A stretch of 64,000 nt of DNA from positions 115,566 through 179,565 of the forward strand of contig NZ_QICS01000008.1 of the NCBI RefSeq assembly GCF_003201285.1. Reading direction: 5' to 3'. The notes under the pieces are model-generated. The model saw only the letters and a program-made list of their open reading frames with translations, ran no database searches and was not told the origin of the DNA. Origin of the DNA: Lachnotalea glycerini (GTDB taxonomy: Bacteria > Bacillota > Clostridia > Lachnospirales > Lachnospiraceae). Position 1 is the first letter of the stretch. Each line of letters opens with the position of its first letter. The position numbers and the translations under genes are program-made. Positions 56,401-64,000 of this stretch are shown piece after piece.

Positions 56401-57717
56401 AATTTCCCTGTGGTTGTGGATTCGATTTTAAGCTTCTTTATCAATTTACCAGAGAATTTCCTTGAGTTCGGGAAGAACATAATTCAAGGATTGTGGAGCG
56501 GTATAAAGGGTGCAATTGATTCATTTATGAGTTCTATATCAGATTTTATAGATGGATTTGTTCAGGGATTCAAAGACGCTTTGGGGATTCACTCACCGTC
56601 AACAGCATTTGCAGAAATTGGCGGTTATATTATCGCAGGATTGTTATCAGGTATTGAAAATGCATGGACAGGATTTGCAACGTTTGTTGGTGGTTTACCT
56701 CAAAAAGCGGTAGATGCATTTGGAAATATAAAGACCTTGTTTGTTACAAAAGGTAATGACATTATAAATGGTATTAAAGATGGGTGGAATAATTTATCTG
56801 TTGGATTCGCCATTTGGCTAGGTCAAAAAAGAGAATCAGTTGTAACGAATTTCGGCAGTTACTGGAATAGCTTTGTTACAAAGGGAAATGACATTATTAA
56901 TGGAATAAAAAAAGGTTGGAATGACTTGTCAAGTGGATTTGCTACATGGTTAAGTCAAATGCGTGAAAAAGTAGTATCTTGGTTTGGTTCCTTTTATAAC
57001 AGTTTCATTTCTAAGGGTAATGACATTATTAATGGTATTAAAAAGGGATGGGATAATCTATCTAGCAGTTTTTCGGGATGGTTATCTGACAGAAAAGAAA
57101 ATGTAGTTTCATGGTTTGGAGATTTGAAATCTAAATTTGTAAACAAGGGAACAGATATTGTTTCAGGTATAAAAAAAGGATGGAATGATAATTGGAGCAA
57201 TTTTAAAGAATGGTTGAATGGTCTGCCTTCAAAAATTATAAGTCCATTTAGTAATATGTACAACGAGGGTAAGAAAATAGTAACAAACTTTATTAATGGT
57301 CTTAAGTCTGCAAAGTTACCAACATTTCATATTAATTGGTCTACCAGTACAAAATCATTTTTTGGTCTTGATATTGATATTCCAATTCCAAATATAAGTT
57401 TTTATAAGGATGGTGGCTTCCCGAATATGGGCGAAGCATTTATCGCAAGAGAAAATGGTCCTGAAATGGTTGGACGAATCGGAAATAAATCTGCAGTAGC
57501 CAACAACGACCAAATTACAACAGCTATCACAAACGCAGTAGTACAGGGTATGAAAAATGCTTCAAGTGGCGGTACAAGTGATGATTTATTAAGAGAACAA
57601 AATGAACTTTTAAGACGAATCTTAGCTAAAGATACAAACGTAAGTTTGAATGGACGTAAGGTCAATGAAGAATTAGAAAGTGTTAAAAAGTCTAATGGTT
57701 TTAGCTTTGCGACATAA
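53401..57717 (+). CDS. Tape measure protein
   Basis: A 1438-residue protein. N-terminal 200 residues are coiled (QLDKLISKLNSVSGALSGIN), then a TP901-type core (MDYIETLNYFDVTVDKIG, TINQPANQLRVLKQNFSNLARIIG), several hydrophobic membrane-like segments (around 740-900), and near 1110-1285 tandem 44-residue repeats. It sets tail length (about 0.15 nm per residue would suggest 200 nm, inferred). GTTGGTGAT precedes the ATG. Confidence 0.95.
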   Translation: MAEVDRLEVAVEAQATKASQQLDKLISKLNSVSGALSGINASGLTGLANGVQRLSTSMQSMNNVKTSDFTRLASNITKLGNINTANLNNAASAMSQISRAFNNVGNVSSNAVKIGELSKNISKLGNKSVTNAIANIPRLSTALNDMMTQLSRTPRVSNNLIRLTEALSRLTNQGSRVDSATNSIRSSLNGYVNYSNRATKSTLSLAAAIGTLYAKYWLLVRAVRAFMKIVESSMDYIETLNYFDVTVDKIGNDAISSWKQSGYDSAQAYYDSFRNRMTDLTSKMTGFQVNKDGTTTELDIKNLSLDVNEILNYQATFAQMTDSMGLLEDTTINVSNALTMLGADWSSLKNIDMDTAMNKFASALTGQIRPVRELGIDISQTTLETYALKYGISDAVSEMSQAAKVQLRLLAILDQSKVAMGDIANTINQPANQLRVLKQNFSNLARIIGNMFLPIVAKILPYINGLVIALRRLFTWISGLMGIDITGLSSSIGDSALDIEDASDSTDDLTDGLTDATKQAEKLKNITTSIDELNIATQDTTSDSGSNSGTTGTSSGYGVLDDAITAALAEYQAIWDEAFANMESKAEDIADKIQAAFKKIYDIAEPTRLAVKKLWDEGLSLLANFTWKALEDFWNEFLVPIGKWTLGVGLPMFIDAINNFLLKINWSAINSALKNFWQALEPFAEKVGEGLIRFFSDLLSFGADFINAVVPGGLNGIAGALKKISPEQAEKIGYALGIIATALIGFKTIGTIAIGIESLAKVVAGSKIATGFLIFKDALLAVGGAIGGFLINIAKMLGVGKLLSGFTPFATLQTDMALSGASLPALFKTLILTPITTFFTVTLPTAFTSLAASLGSAFGLAGSAAIVAGGAAIVATVVAAVAAIVYTATHWDEIKEFWTKKVPNWWKNSVIPFFQKLPGQIADFFKSLPSKLGYALGFATGTVVKWVAELIKTVATKVPQVINNVVSFFAEMPARIGKWFTSTITSFVAFASSLVETVKTNFPVVVDSILSFFINLPENFLEFGKNIIQGLWSGIKGAIDSFMSSISDFIDGFVQGFKDALGIHSPSTAFAEIGGYIIAGLLSGIENAWTGFATFVGGLPQKAVDAFGNIKTLFVTKGNDIINGIKDGWNNLSVGFAIWLGQKRESVVTNFGSYWNSFVTKGNDIINGIKKGWNDLSSGFATWLSQMREKVVSWFGSFYNSFISKGNDIINGIKKGWDNLSSSFSGWLSDRKENVVSWFGDLKSKFVNKGTDIVSGIKKGWNDNWSNFKEWLNGLPSKIISPFSNMYNEGKKIVTNFINGLKSAKLPTFHINWSTSTKSFFGLDIDIPIPNISFYKDGGFPNMGEAFIARENGPEMVGRIGNKSAVANNDQITTAITNAVVQGMKNASSGGTSDDLLREQNELLRRILAKDTNVSLNGRKVNEELESVKKSNGFSFAT
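56738..57262 (+). repeat. Four 132-bp repeats within the tape measure gene
   Basis: Four units of 44 codons each carry KGNDIINGIKxGWxxLSxxFxxWL-type sequences (last copy diverged, KGTDIVSGIKKGWNDNW). Period is 132 bp. Confidence 0.75.
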
Positions 57718-57723
57718 TCTATA

Positions 57724-57745
57724 CCCCTCGAAATCGAGGGGTTTT
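57724..57745 (+). terminator. Intrinsic terminator after tape measure
   Basis: CCCCTCG-AAAT-CGAGGGG followed by TTTT, perfect 7-bp GC-rich stem. Confidence 0.9.
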
Positions 57746-57773
57746 CTTTATTCATAAGGTGGTGGTAATACAT

Positions 57774-58145
57774 ATGGCTTTTATAACAATAAACGGAAAG
57801 CAGTTTCCAGCTCCGGCAAGATTTCCAAAACTGGTTATTAGTACTTTAGTTGATGCTGGCAGAAATGCAAATGGTGTTGTAGTAGGACAAAAAATAGGAC
57901 GTGACCAAAACAAAGTTGACTCATTGACATGGCCAGTTCTTGATGCCACCACATGGGCATCTATGTTGCAAGAGTTCAGCGGATTTTTTGTAATCGCTAC
58001 TATTTGGGACATGGCTGCAAATGATTGGGTAACAATCAAGATGTATCCAGGTGACCGAACGGCAGATGTGCTTGAAATTGACGATTCAGGAAGACCAGTA
58101 AAATATAAAGATTGTGCAGTAAATATTATTGACTGTGGATTATAG
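57774..58145 (+). CDS. Tail protein (hypothetical)
   Basis: A 123-residue protein from ATG 57774 (AAGGTGGTGG upstream): FITINGKQFPAPARFPKLVIST, NGVVVGQKIGRDQNKVDSLTWPVL, WDWV-type ending. Structural in style; its position after the tape measure suggests a small tail-tip or tail-tube-like component. Confidence 0.6.
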   Translation: MAFITINGKQFPAPARFPKLVISTLVDAGRNANGVVVGQKIGRDQNKVDSLTWPVLDATTWASMLQEFSGFFVIATIWDMAANDWVTIKMYPGDRTADVLEIDDSGRPVKYKDCAVNIIDCGL

Positions 58146-58163
58146 AAAGCGTGGTAACTTAGT

Positions 58164-60404
58164 ATGCATAGAGCAAGTAAAGATTATAAGGAGCAGATGA
58201 AACAGGAATATAGAAATCGCACATATCAAATTGTTTCATTGGGATTGATTAATCAAGATGCTCAAAGAAGTGCATACATAAAAGATAAATCACCCTACAC
58301 TAATTATTCAGATTTCTCGAAGCTATTCAATAATGTTAATGATAGTTTTCAGTATGCGACATTGGAAAATAACTTTACAAAAGTAAATGGTCAGCAGTAT
58401 TTTATTCCTCGTACAGCTTCACAAAGATACAAGAATGGTCTGATTACAAGTGCAATGCCTGTTAGCTCAAATGTAGTTATAAGAATTGACTTTAATACAA
58501 TAGATCCCCTTGAAATTAAAGGAGCAACAATTGACTTCGGAGAAAATTATCCTATTGATTTCAAAATCAATGGAGAAACAGGAGATACCTGCATCATAAC
58601 CAATAATGACACAGGCAGTTTTGAGACTGATTTTATTTTTGAAGATACTAAGTATTTGATTATTACAGTTAGTAAAATGCGGTTTACATATAATCGAGTA
58701 AGAATTTATAGTATTCAATTTGGTATTGGACTTGCATTTAATAACAATCATATTATGTCAAGTAAGCTAAATAATTATGGTTCGGCAATATCAGATAGCA
58801 TTTACCAATCAGATTTTTCAGTAACGATAAATAATAGGGATATGGAGTTCAACGTAGATAATCCTGCCAGCTTGATTAATTTTCTTGAAGAGAATCAAGA
58901 TATGACAATTTACTTTGGCTATGAACTGGAAGATGGCACAGTTGAATGGATAAAGACAGCAACGCTCAAGGTTTCGGCGTGGGAATCTGACGACCAAACG
59001 GCTACAATTAAGGCGCAGGATTTGCTAAGAGAGCTTGACGATAATTATTATAAAGGACAGTACTACACGAATGGCATTACTTTGTATGCGTTGGCTGTTT
59101 TAGTTCTTAATGATGGAGCAGTGGAAGAGAAGAATAGGTACATAGATCCATATTTAAAAAAAGTAACTGTCAGAAATCCACTTCCAAATGTGACACACAA
59201 AGAAGCTTTGCAGATTATTGCAAATGCGGGACGCTGTGTCTTAAGTGTAAATCGTGATGGACAAATACAGTTAAAGTCCTCATTTATACCCGATAGCTCA
59301 ATTATTAGTAATGGAGAAACTTCATATAGTAATGTAGCGAATACGCTTAATGAAACTGTAAAGCAAGAATATGCGGAATATACGCAGAATTTTACCAAGG
59401 TTGGCAGTCAGCAGTATTTTATTCCTCGAAATCTGCAATCAAGTATTAATACTGGATACATTAGTTCGTTTGTGAGTGATGAAAACGGAGAGTTTGAAAG
59501 CAATCCAGTTATCACAAGATCTCTTGAAGCTTCTTTTAAGACTTATGGAATCCAGTTGACCTTTGGTGGCTCATTGCCAAGTGGATTTATTGTAAGAACG
59601 TACTTATATGATAATATAGTCGAATCTATCACAATTACAAAGGATATTGATACAAGCTACATATTGAATTACGATTTCCAAGAATTTGATAAGATTTCAA
59701 TTGAGTTTGTTGGTACCCAAGAGCCGTTTAACAGAATTCATTTAAATAATTTTCATTTTGGTGACTTAACTGACTATCACATTACCTACAATGATATGCT
59801 GAGCACTCCAAAGGCTAACAAATTGGAAAAGGTAAAAACATTGTATATTTCACAAAATATATACGGAAAATCCTCTACTTTGGAACAATTTGTTAATGAG
59901 GATGTTGATGTTTATCTTGATGATTTAGAGAGAACTTTTTACTTTACCAGTCCAGTTTATAACATTTCTATTCGCTTAGTGGATGCGACGAGTGGAGGTG
60001 TAAGCATCATAGAAACTGGTGCTTATTATGTAAAATGCCGATTCAGTGGATTAACTCAAACTACAAAACTCCGATTAGTTGTAGAGGGGTACAAATACAA
60101 TATAACAACTCTAAAATTATCAAAACAGTTAAATAATCGGGGAATTACAAAAGAATGGAGCAATCCCCTCATTGATAGCCAAGGACATGCTGCAGACGTA
60201 CTAGAATGGCTTGGGGAATATTTCACATCCGATAGAGAGTATGAAATATCGTATAGAGGTGAGCCAGCAATTAATATCACGGATATTATTTATCAGGAAA
60301 ATAAATATGAAGATAATATGAGAGTTGTAGTAGAAGAATCGACACTAAGCAATAATGGCGGTGCTTTAAGTGGTAGTTTAGTAACTAGAAAGAGGGTGGA
60401 GTGA
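58164..60404 (+). CDS. Tail tip/baseplate protein with duplicated module
   Basis: A 746-residue protein. Residues about 230-370 contain a baseplate-hub-like stretch (DFSVTINNRDMEFNVDNPASLI, HKEALQIIANAGRCVLSVNRDG). A QQYFIPR-containing block appears twice (near 75 and near 415: FTKVNGQQYFIPR and FTKVGSQQYFIPR), each followed by a beta-sandwich-like region, an internal duplication. Probably the distal-tail/Tal-like adhesion hub. Confidence 0.68.
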   Translation: MHRASKDYKEQMKQEYRNRTYQIVSLGLINQDAQRSAYIKDKSPYTNYSDFSKLFNNVNDSFQYATLENNFTKVNGQQYFIPRTASQRYKNGLITSAMPVSSNVVIRIDFNTIDPLEIKGATIDFGENYPIDFKINGETGDTCIITNNDTGSFETDFIFEDTKYLIITVSKMRFTYNRVRIYSIQFGIGLAFNNNHIMSSKLNNYGSAISDSIYQSDFSVTINNRDMEFNVDNPASLINFLEENQDMTIYFGYELEDGTVEWIKTATLKVSAWESDDQTATIKAQDLLRELDDNYYKGQYYTNGITLYALAVLVLNDGAVEEKNRYIDPYLKKVTVRNPLPNVTHKEALQIIANAGRCVLSVNRDGQIQLKSSFIPDSSIISNGETSYSNVANTLNETVKQEYAEYTQNFTKVGSQQYFIPRNLQSSINTGYISSFVSDENGEFESNPVITRSLEASFKTYGIQLTFGGSLPSGFIVRTYLYDNIVESITITKDIDTSYILNYDFQEFDKISIEFVGTQEPFNRIHLNNFHFGDLTDYHITYNDMLSTPKANKLEKVKTLYISQNIYGKSSTLEQFVNEDVDVYLDDLERTFYFTSPVYNISIRLVDATSGGVSIIETGAYYVKCRFSGLTQTTKLRLVVEGYKYNITTLKLSKQLNNRGITKEWSNPLIDSQGHAADVLEWLGEYFTSDREYEISYRGEPAINITDIIYQENKYEDNMRVVVEESTLSNNGGALSGSLVTRKRVE

Positions 60405-60405
60405 T

Positions 60406-60840
60406 ATGGCATGGATAGAACCTAAGTTAGACTGGAATGAATCTTATGATATAGAGGGAACATACACAGGCGATTACTTTAATATAGAAGATTACAACCG
60501 GATAAAGAATAACATAGATGAACTTAAGACCATGACCATTGAACTTTATCCTGAGTTTTCGTTATCTACTATGGGAGAAGATAAAAATTATGAAGATTAT
60601 CCATATGCGGACGAAATAAACATGATAACCTCTAATCTTGATACTATCATGGCAAAGACCTATACCAATCAATTCAGTATCGGTACAAGAATTTTGTACT
60701 ATGACAATACTCCTTTCATTGGCTTTGCAGATTTAAACCGTATCGAAAGTGCATGTCTAAGAATTTACAACACAATAACAGCTCAACACAATAGCAGGCG
60801 AAGGCTTGCTTTTTATTTGGGTAGAAAGGAGCGCTTCTAA
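60406..60840 (+). CDS. Tail-associated protein
   Basis: A 144-residue protein that starts 1 bp after the previous gene: MAWIEPKLDWNESYDIEGTYTG, DYFNIEDYNRIKNNIDELK, FIGFADLNRIESACLRIYNT. This type occurs between tail-tip and fibre genes in clostridial phages by recollection; function unknown. Confidence 0.65.
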   Translation: MAWIEPKLDWNESYDIEGTYTGDYFNIEDYNRIKNNIDELKTMTIELYPEFSLSTMGEDKNYEDYPYADEINMITSNLDTIMAKTYTNQFSIGTRILYYDNTPFIGFADLNRIESACLRIYNTITAQHNSRRRLAFYLGRKERF

Positions 60841-60842
60841 TT

Positions 60843-62882
60843 ATGGCATTTGAAATGTTAAAAACAGATTATCAGGATGATGTACTAAATACCTCTGTGA
60901 ACCAAGTTAGAAAATATATGATTGTAAACAATGCAGATGGAAGTATCAGCTTAGTTGATGTCACTGTCTACACTAAGACAGGTACATTTATCGGGGCAAA
61001 AGATATTAATACTATATGTAGAAACATGAATACAATAATGGGATTTATTGAAACGAGTTCTGGAGATTTGGCAGCCGAATTTCAGACATATTTTAATGAG
61101 CAAAAGACTTTATTTGAAACAGGTATGAATAATGAAAATATTAGTTTTGTTTCGCAATTTGATGCATATTTGGTTAACTTCAAAGCTAGTTGTTCTAGCC
61201 AGTTTACAGCTTGGTATGATTCAAATACTGTTGATTGGTCACAAGACGTTACTGATAGAATTAATGCGATAATTCAATCACTTACAGTATTCCTAGCTGA
61301 TAACGGACAATTTGTATTAAATAAAGCTTATTCGGTAGGAAATATTGTTTCTTATAATCTAGGTGATGGAATTACAAGAGGGTATATTGCTGTTAATCCA
61401 GTACCAGCAAACTCATACATTTATCCAACAAATGAAGATTACTTCGCAAATATAACAAGAGAGGGAATTGCTGGAATCGGACTAGGATTGACACCTCGCA
61501 GAAATTGGAGCGACCAGATAACATATGTGCTTAATGATTTAGTAATTCACGATTATGTTTATTGGAGATGCTTAAATCAAAATACTAATTCAGAGCCAAG
61601 TGAGTCAAATGCGAAATGGGAAAAACAATGGGACATTACGTCTGAAATGCCGATAGCGTTTGACGAACCGGAAGAAAACAGTTTTTCATTCATGGAAATT
61701 TTATCAAACATCGTTTCAGGTACAACGCTTGAAAATTTATTTACATATGTTAAATCAGCATTTAAAAAGTTTCTAAATAAATTTAAAGATACAGAATATA
61801 CAGCAACAGGCGCAAGTATTACTTATGATACTTCAAACGATTCATCCGTGATTATTTCAGACATAGACACAAGTATAAGTGATTTTAATGTTATATCGGA
61901 AAATAATGCGCAGTACAATGTGGCAGGATTGGACGATTACGCGATTACAGGAGCGGCTTCAATATCGGTCAGCGCAGAACATCAAATCGTAGTAATAAAT
62001 GGCAATTATGATAATGCTTCAAGACAGTTTCCGACATCGGCTACTTTAAATAGTGGTGATTATATTTTTAAAATAATACAATTAAGTGGTTCGATAAGTG
62101 GAAGTATAACATTTCAGTACTGGGTTAGAAATCCATCATCAAGTCTTTTTGTTAATGTAGCAGAGACTAATTCTGAGACATTAAAAGAAGTTGAGTTTTC
62201 TTTAAATTACAACACAGATTTGTGCATGATGCATATTGTTGGAGCAACAGGAACTACTACAGATAATTACAAATTTATGGTAGTTGTATGTAATAAAAAC
62301 AAAGAGTACAAGGCAGACAGCGCACTTGTTATTAGCAACAATACATCATCATATATAATGAATAGCTATGAGGGCACAACAAATATATTCACAACCTCAG
62401 AAGAACCAATAAATTTTACGGCAGAATTTAAGAGTAAGTTTTGGTATCTAAAAAATAACAAGCTAGACAAAACAAGTGTCGTAGCCAATCTTTCTACAAC
62501 GGTAGCAGGTAATGCATTAGATGCAACACAAGGTAAAATATTAGATGATAAGATTACAACGATAACTGATAATTTGGACAATAATACAGTAATAATCCCA
62601 ACCGTTGGAGCAAATGTAACGAGATTAAGCGGCGGTTACGTCAAACAAGGTAAACGAGTTTCAGTTAGCATTTCGGTAAAATTTACAACAGCGAGTACCA
62701 ATTACAGCGTAGCATCCTCTTTACCTACACCAATTTCAGGTACTACGACAGGTATAGCCACAAATAGTTCTTTGGGTGGAGTATATTTATGTGAAGTGAC
62801 GGCAGGTGGAGGATTGACATTGTTTGGTTCTTTTGCAGTAAATGAAACTTATATATTGTCTGTAAATTATGTATCAAATTAA
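60843..62882 (+). CDS. Tail fibre / receptor-binding protein
   Basis: A 679-residue protein. N-terminal part (TKTGTFIGAKDINTICRNMNTI, FEIETSSGDLAAEF-like) would attach to the tail; residues about 165-270 hold carbohydrate-binding-like repeats (NWSDQITYVLNDLVIHDYVYWRC, WEKQWDITS); then a long beta-rich Asn/Thr/Ser region and a C-terminal trimerisation-like part (NALDATQGKILDDKI). Likely the host-recognition adhesin. Confidence 0.7.
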   Translation: MAFEMLKTDYQDDVLNTSVNQVRKYMIVNNADGSISLVDVTVYTKTGTFIGAKDINTICRNMNTIMGFIETSSGDLAAEFQTYFNEQKTLFETGMNNENISFVSQFDAYLVNFKASCSSQFTAWYDSNTVDWSQDVTDRINAIIQSLTVFLADNGQFVLNKAYSVGNIVSYNLGDGITRGYIAVNPVPANSYIYPTNEDYFANITREGIAGIGLGLTPRRNWSDQITYVLNDLVIHDYVYWRCLNQNTNSEPSESNAKWEKQWDITSEMPIAFDEPEENSFSFMEILSNIVSGTTLENLFTYVKSAFKKFLNKFKDTEYTATGASITYDTSNDSSVIISDIDTSISDFNVISENNAQYNVAGLDDYAITGAASISVSAEHQIVVINGNYDNASRQFPTSATLNSGDYIFKIIQLSGSISGSITFQYWVRNPSSSLFVNVAETNSETLKEVEFSLNYNTDLCMMHIVGATGTTTDNYKFMVVVCNKNKEYKADSALVISNNTSSYIMNSYEGTTNIFTTSEEPINFTAEFKSKFWYLKNNKLDKTSVVANLSTTVAGNALDATQGKILDDKITTITDNLDNNTVIIPTVGANVTRLSGGYVKQGKRVSVSISVKFTTASTNYSVASSLPTPISGTTTGIATNSSLGGVYLCEVTAGGGLTLFGSFAVNETYILSVNYVSN

Positions 62883-62971
62883 ACTGATATTTAGTAATGG
62901 TAAAAATAATTGAATATGTAATAAATTAACTAGCTGATCAAGCTTATTTTTATGTAAAGAAAGGAATAAAT

Positions 62972-63328
62972 ATGGAAAGAATTAAATTTAAAAATTCAGA
63001 TGAGATATATATTTTAGATGGTTCTACAGAAAATCAATATAAATGCGTATTAAATAGTATATCTGATTTTGCAACGCTGTATACAAAACTTACAGATGAT
63101 AACTTAAGTCAAATCAGCTATCTAAATGAAGCAGGGGCATTATGCGCTATCTACAAAGATAAAACACTATCTAAAGCGGAGATAGTAACCGAAACGGATG
63201 AGGAGACAGGAGAAAGCAAGATGATTACTACGTTAACCTTTAAGGATATTGATATTACAGCTAAAAAGCTTAAGCACCTAGAAGAAACTATTGACACATT
63301 ATTAATAAACGGTCTGGAGGTGAAATAA
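62972..63328 (+). CDS. Tail-region hypothetical protein
   Basis: A 118-residue protein (MERIKFKNSDEIYILDGSTEN, TLTFKDIDITAKKLKHLEETI) behind AAAGGAAT. Just upstream of a holin-proximal small gene. Family unnamed; typical late gene. Confidence 0.6.
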   Translation: MERIKFKNSDEIYILDGSTENQYKCVLNSISDFATLYTKLTDDNLSQISYLNEAGALCAIYKDKTLSKAEIVTETDEETGESKMITTLTFKDIDITAKKLKHLEETIDTLLINGLEVK

Positions 63329-63329
63329 T

Positions 63330-63462
63330 ATGGTTTACACCTTAACAAGAATATACAAAGCACAAGGCAAGGAAAAGGGCGAAATAATACTACAAAAAGC
63401 AGTAAAAAAAGAACTGGATAACCGAAGCGGAAATGCAGCAGATTGTTGAAGAAAACAACTAA
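63330..63462 (+). CDS. XkdX-like small tail protein, frame altered at A7 run
   Basis: ATG 63330 (GGAGGTG upstream) reads VYTLTRIYKAQGKEKGEII and, in frame, stops at TGA 63447 as a 39-residue peptide. One A fewer in the run of seven A (63404-63410) would give KKNWITEAEMQQIVEENN and end at TAA 63462, the form expected for such small proteins. So either an indel or slippage. Confidence 0.5.
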
Positions 63463-63479
63463 GAAAGAGGTAAAGGACT

Positions 63480-63953
63480 ATGACAAAATTAACAGAATTG
63501 CAAAACACTACAAATTTAATTTATGGAGCAATTGCAGCGATTGGAGCTGCGCTATTAGGGAGATACTGGTTTCTATTCCTTGGATTTTTAGTAGCCAATA
63601 TCATAGATTATACTACTGGCTTTATCAAAGCAAAATACTACTTGAAAAATGAAAGCTCCGCAGTTGGCGCAAAGGGAATCTTTAAGAAAGTTTGGTATTG
63701 GGTGGTGATTTGCATTGCCTTTTTTGTTTCTATGGTTTTCCAAGACATGGGTAACATGATAGGTATTGATTTAGGCTTTGTAGTACTGTTTGGGTATTTC
63801 ACGTTGGCTACATATTTGATTAATGAGTTACGCAGCATCTTGGAAAATGTAGTTGCTATGGGAGCTAATGTACCAACATTCCTAATCAAAGGACTAGATA
63901 TTGTTAATAAGAAAGTAGAAGATATAACAAATTCAGGTACAGAGGGTGAATAA
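63480..63953 (+). CDS. Phage holin (holin 4/TcdE-like family)
   Basis: A 157-residue protein: spans IYGAIAAIGAALLGRYWFLF, LGFLVANIIDYTTGFIKAKY, VWYWVVICIAFFVSMVFQDM and FVVLFGYFTLATYLINELR, with a charged C-terminal tail. Matches the phage toxin-secretion/lysis holin family. It permeabilises the membrane to release the endolysin encoded downstream (outside window). Confidence 0.9.
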   Translation: MTKLTELQNTTNLIYGAIAAIGAALLGRYWFLFLGFLVANIIDYTTGFIKAKYYLKNESSAVGAKGIFKKVWYWVVICIAFFVSMVFQDMGNMIGIDLGFVVLFGYFTLATYLINELRSILENVVAMGANVPTFLIKGLDIVNKKVEDITNSGTEGE

Positions 63954-63965
63954 TCGCCCTCGTTT
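63942..63965 (+). terminator. Hairpin overlapping holin stop
   Basis: GAGGGTGA-ATAA-TCGCCCTC then GTTTT; 8-bp stem with one G-U pair, overlapping the end of the holin gene. Likely partial termination before the lysis gene. Confidence 0.65.
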
Positions 63966-63992
63966 TAAACGTAGAAAGAGAGGTTAATAGAG

Positions 63993-64000
63993 ATGGAGAA
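63993..64000 (+). CDS. Start of next lysis gene (truncated by window)
   Basis: ATG 63993 follows AGAGAGG at a good distance; only two codons are visible. Position after holin suggests an endolysin, by inference. Confidence 0.4.

Noticed and set aside
56738..57262. CRISPR-like or mobile repeat array
   Set aside because: 132-bp period in frame with the tape measure protein; ordinary protein repeats.

Overview
The window is one continuous block of a temperate bacteriophage or prophage from a low-GC Firmicute. A class Clostridia host, Lachnospiraceae-like, is inferred from protein style: a DUF739-type Cro, AntA/ORF6C antirepressor, a Spo0A-C-like protein, Phg_2220_C and DnaB replication proteins, a DUF4355 scaffold and a Tad2-family protein. 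The content is AT-rich, with strong AAGGAGG-type ribosome sites and tightly overlapping genes. No integrase, endolysin or host housekeeping gene is visible, and the phage continues beyond both ends.

1-4.2 kb is the immunity switch: leftward ImmA/IrrE protease and CI-like repressor, divergent promoters with three GTTCAA-N5-TTGAAC operators, then Cro, antirepressor, an excisionase-like HTH protein and small early genes. 4.2-14.7 kb is an early DNA-metabolism operon: SSB, Spo0A-C-like protein, Rad50/SbcC-like ATPase, RecT, a broken MBL-fold hydrolase, a replication-terminator-like protein, a DUF2303 protein, an ERCC4-type nuclease and a HAD-like phosphatase. 14.7-21 kb carries a SNF2 helicase-DNA methyltransferase fusion, an ASCH-like protein and a DnaD-like/DnaB helicase replication pair.

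21-34.8 kb is accessory and patchy: a secreted SH3b protein, a zincin with its own promoter and terminator, and a 3.55-kb IS21-family element (22691-26244, 5-bp target duplication ACATG) inserted exactly at the start codon of a C5 cytosine methyltransferase. These are followed by a possible type I toxin-like peptide, decayed genes, a lipoprotein nuclease, a run of four membrane-protein genes, and a second CI-like repressor with its own family of operators. Just downstream of that module lies a sequence with the core of a type II hammerhead ribozyme, including a predicted loop-loop pseudoknot.

34.9-43.6 kb holds a second replication cassette (XRE regulator plus lambda O-like initiator containing two 41-bp iterons), the small terminase, a serine recombinase, an exonuclease, a LemA/membrane-protein pair and small genes. 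43.6-64 kb is the late operon in siphovirus order: large terminase, ArpU-like regulator, portal, scaffold, major capsid, connectors (with a Tad2 anti-Thoeris gene embedded), tail tube, tail chaperones joined by a -1 frameshift site, tape measure, tail and fibre proteins, holin, and the first codons of the next gene.

Several small genes contain premature TAA codons or frameshifts, often at A-rich runs. Either the accessory region is decaying or part of this is homopolymer sequencing error; I cannot separate the two from sequence alone.
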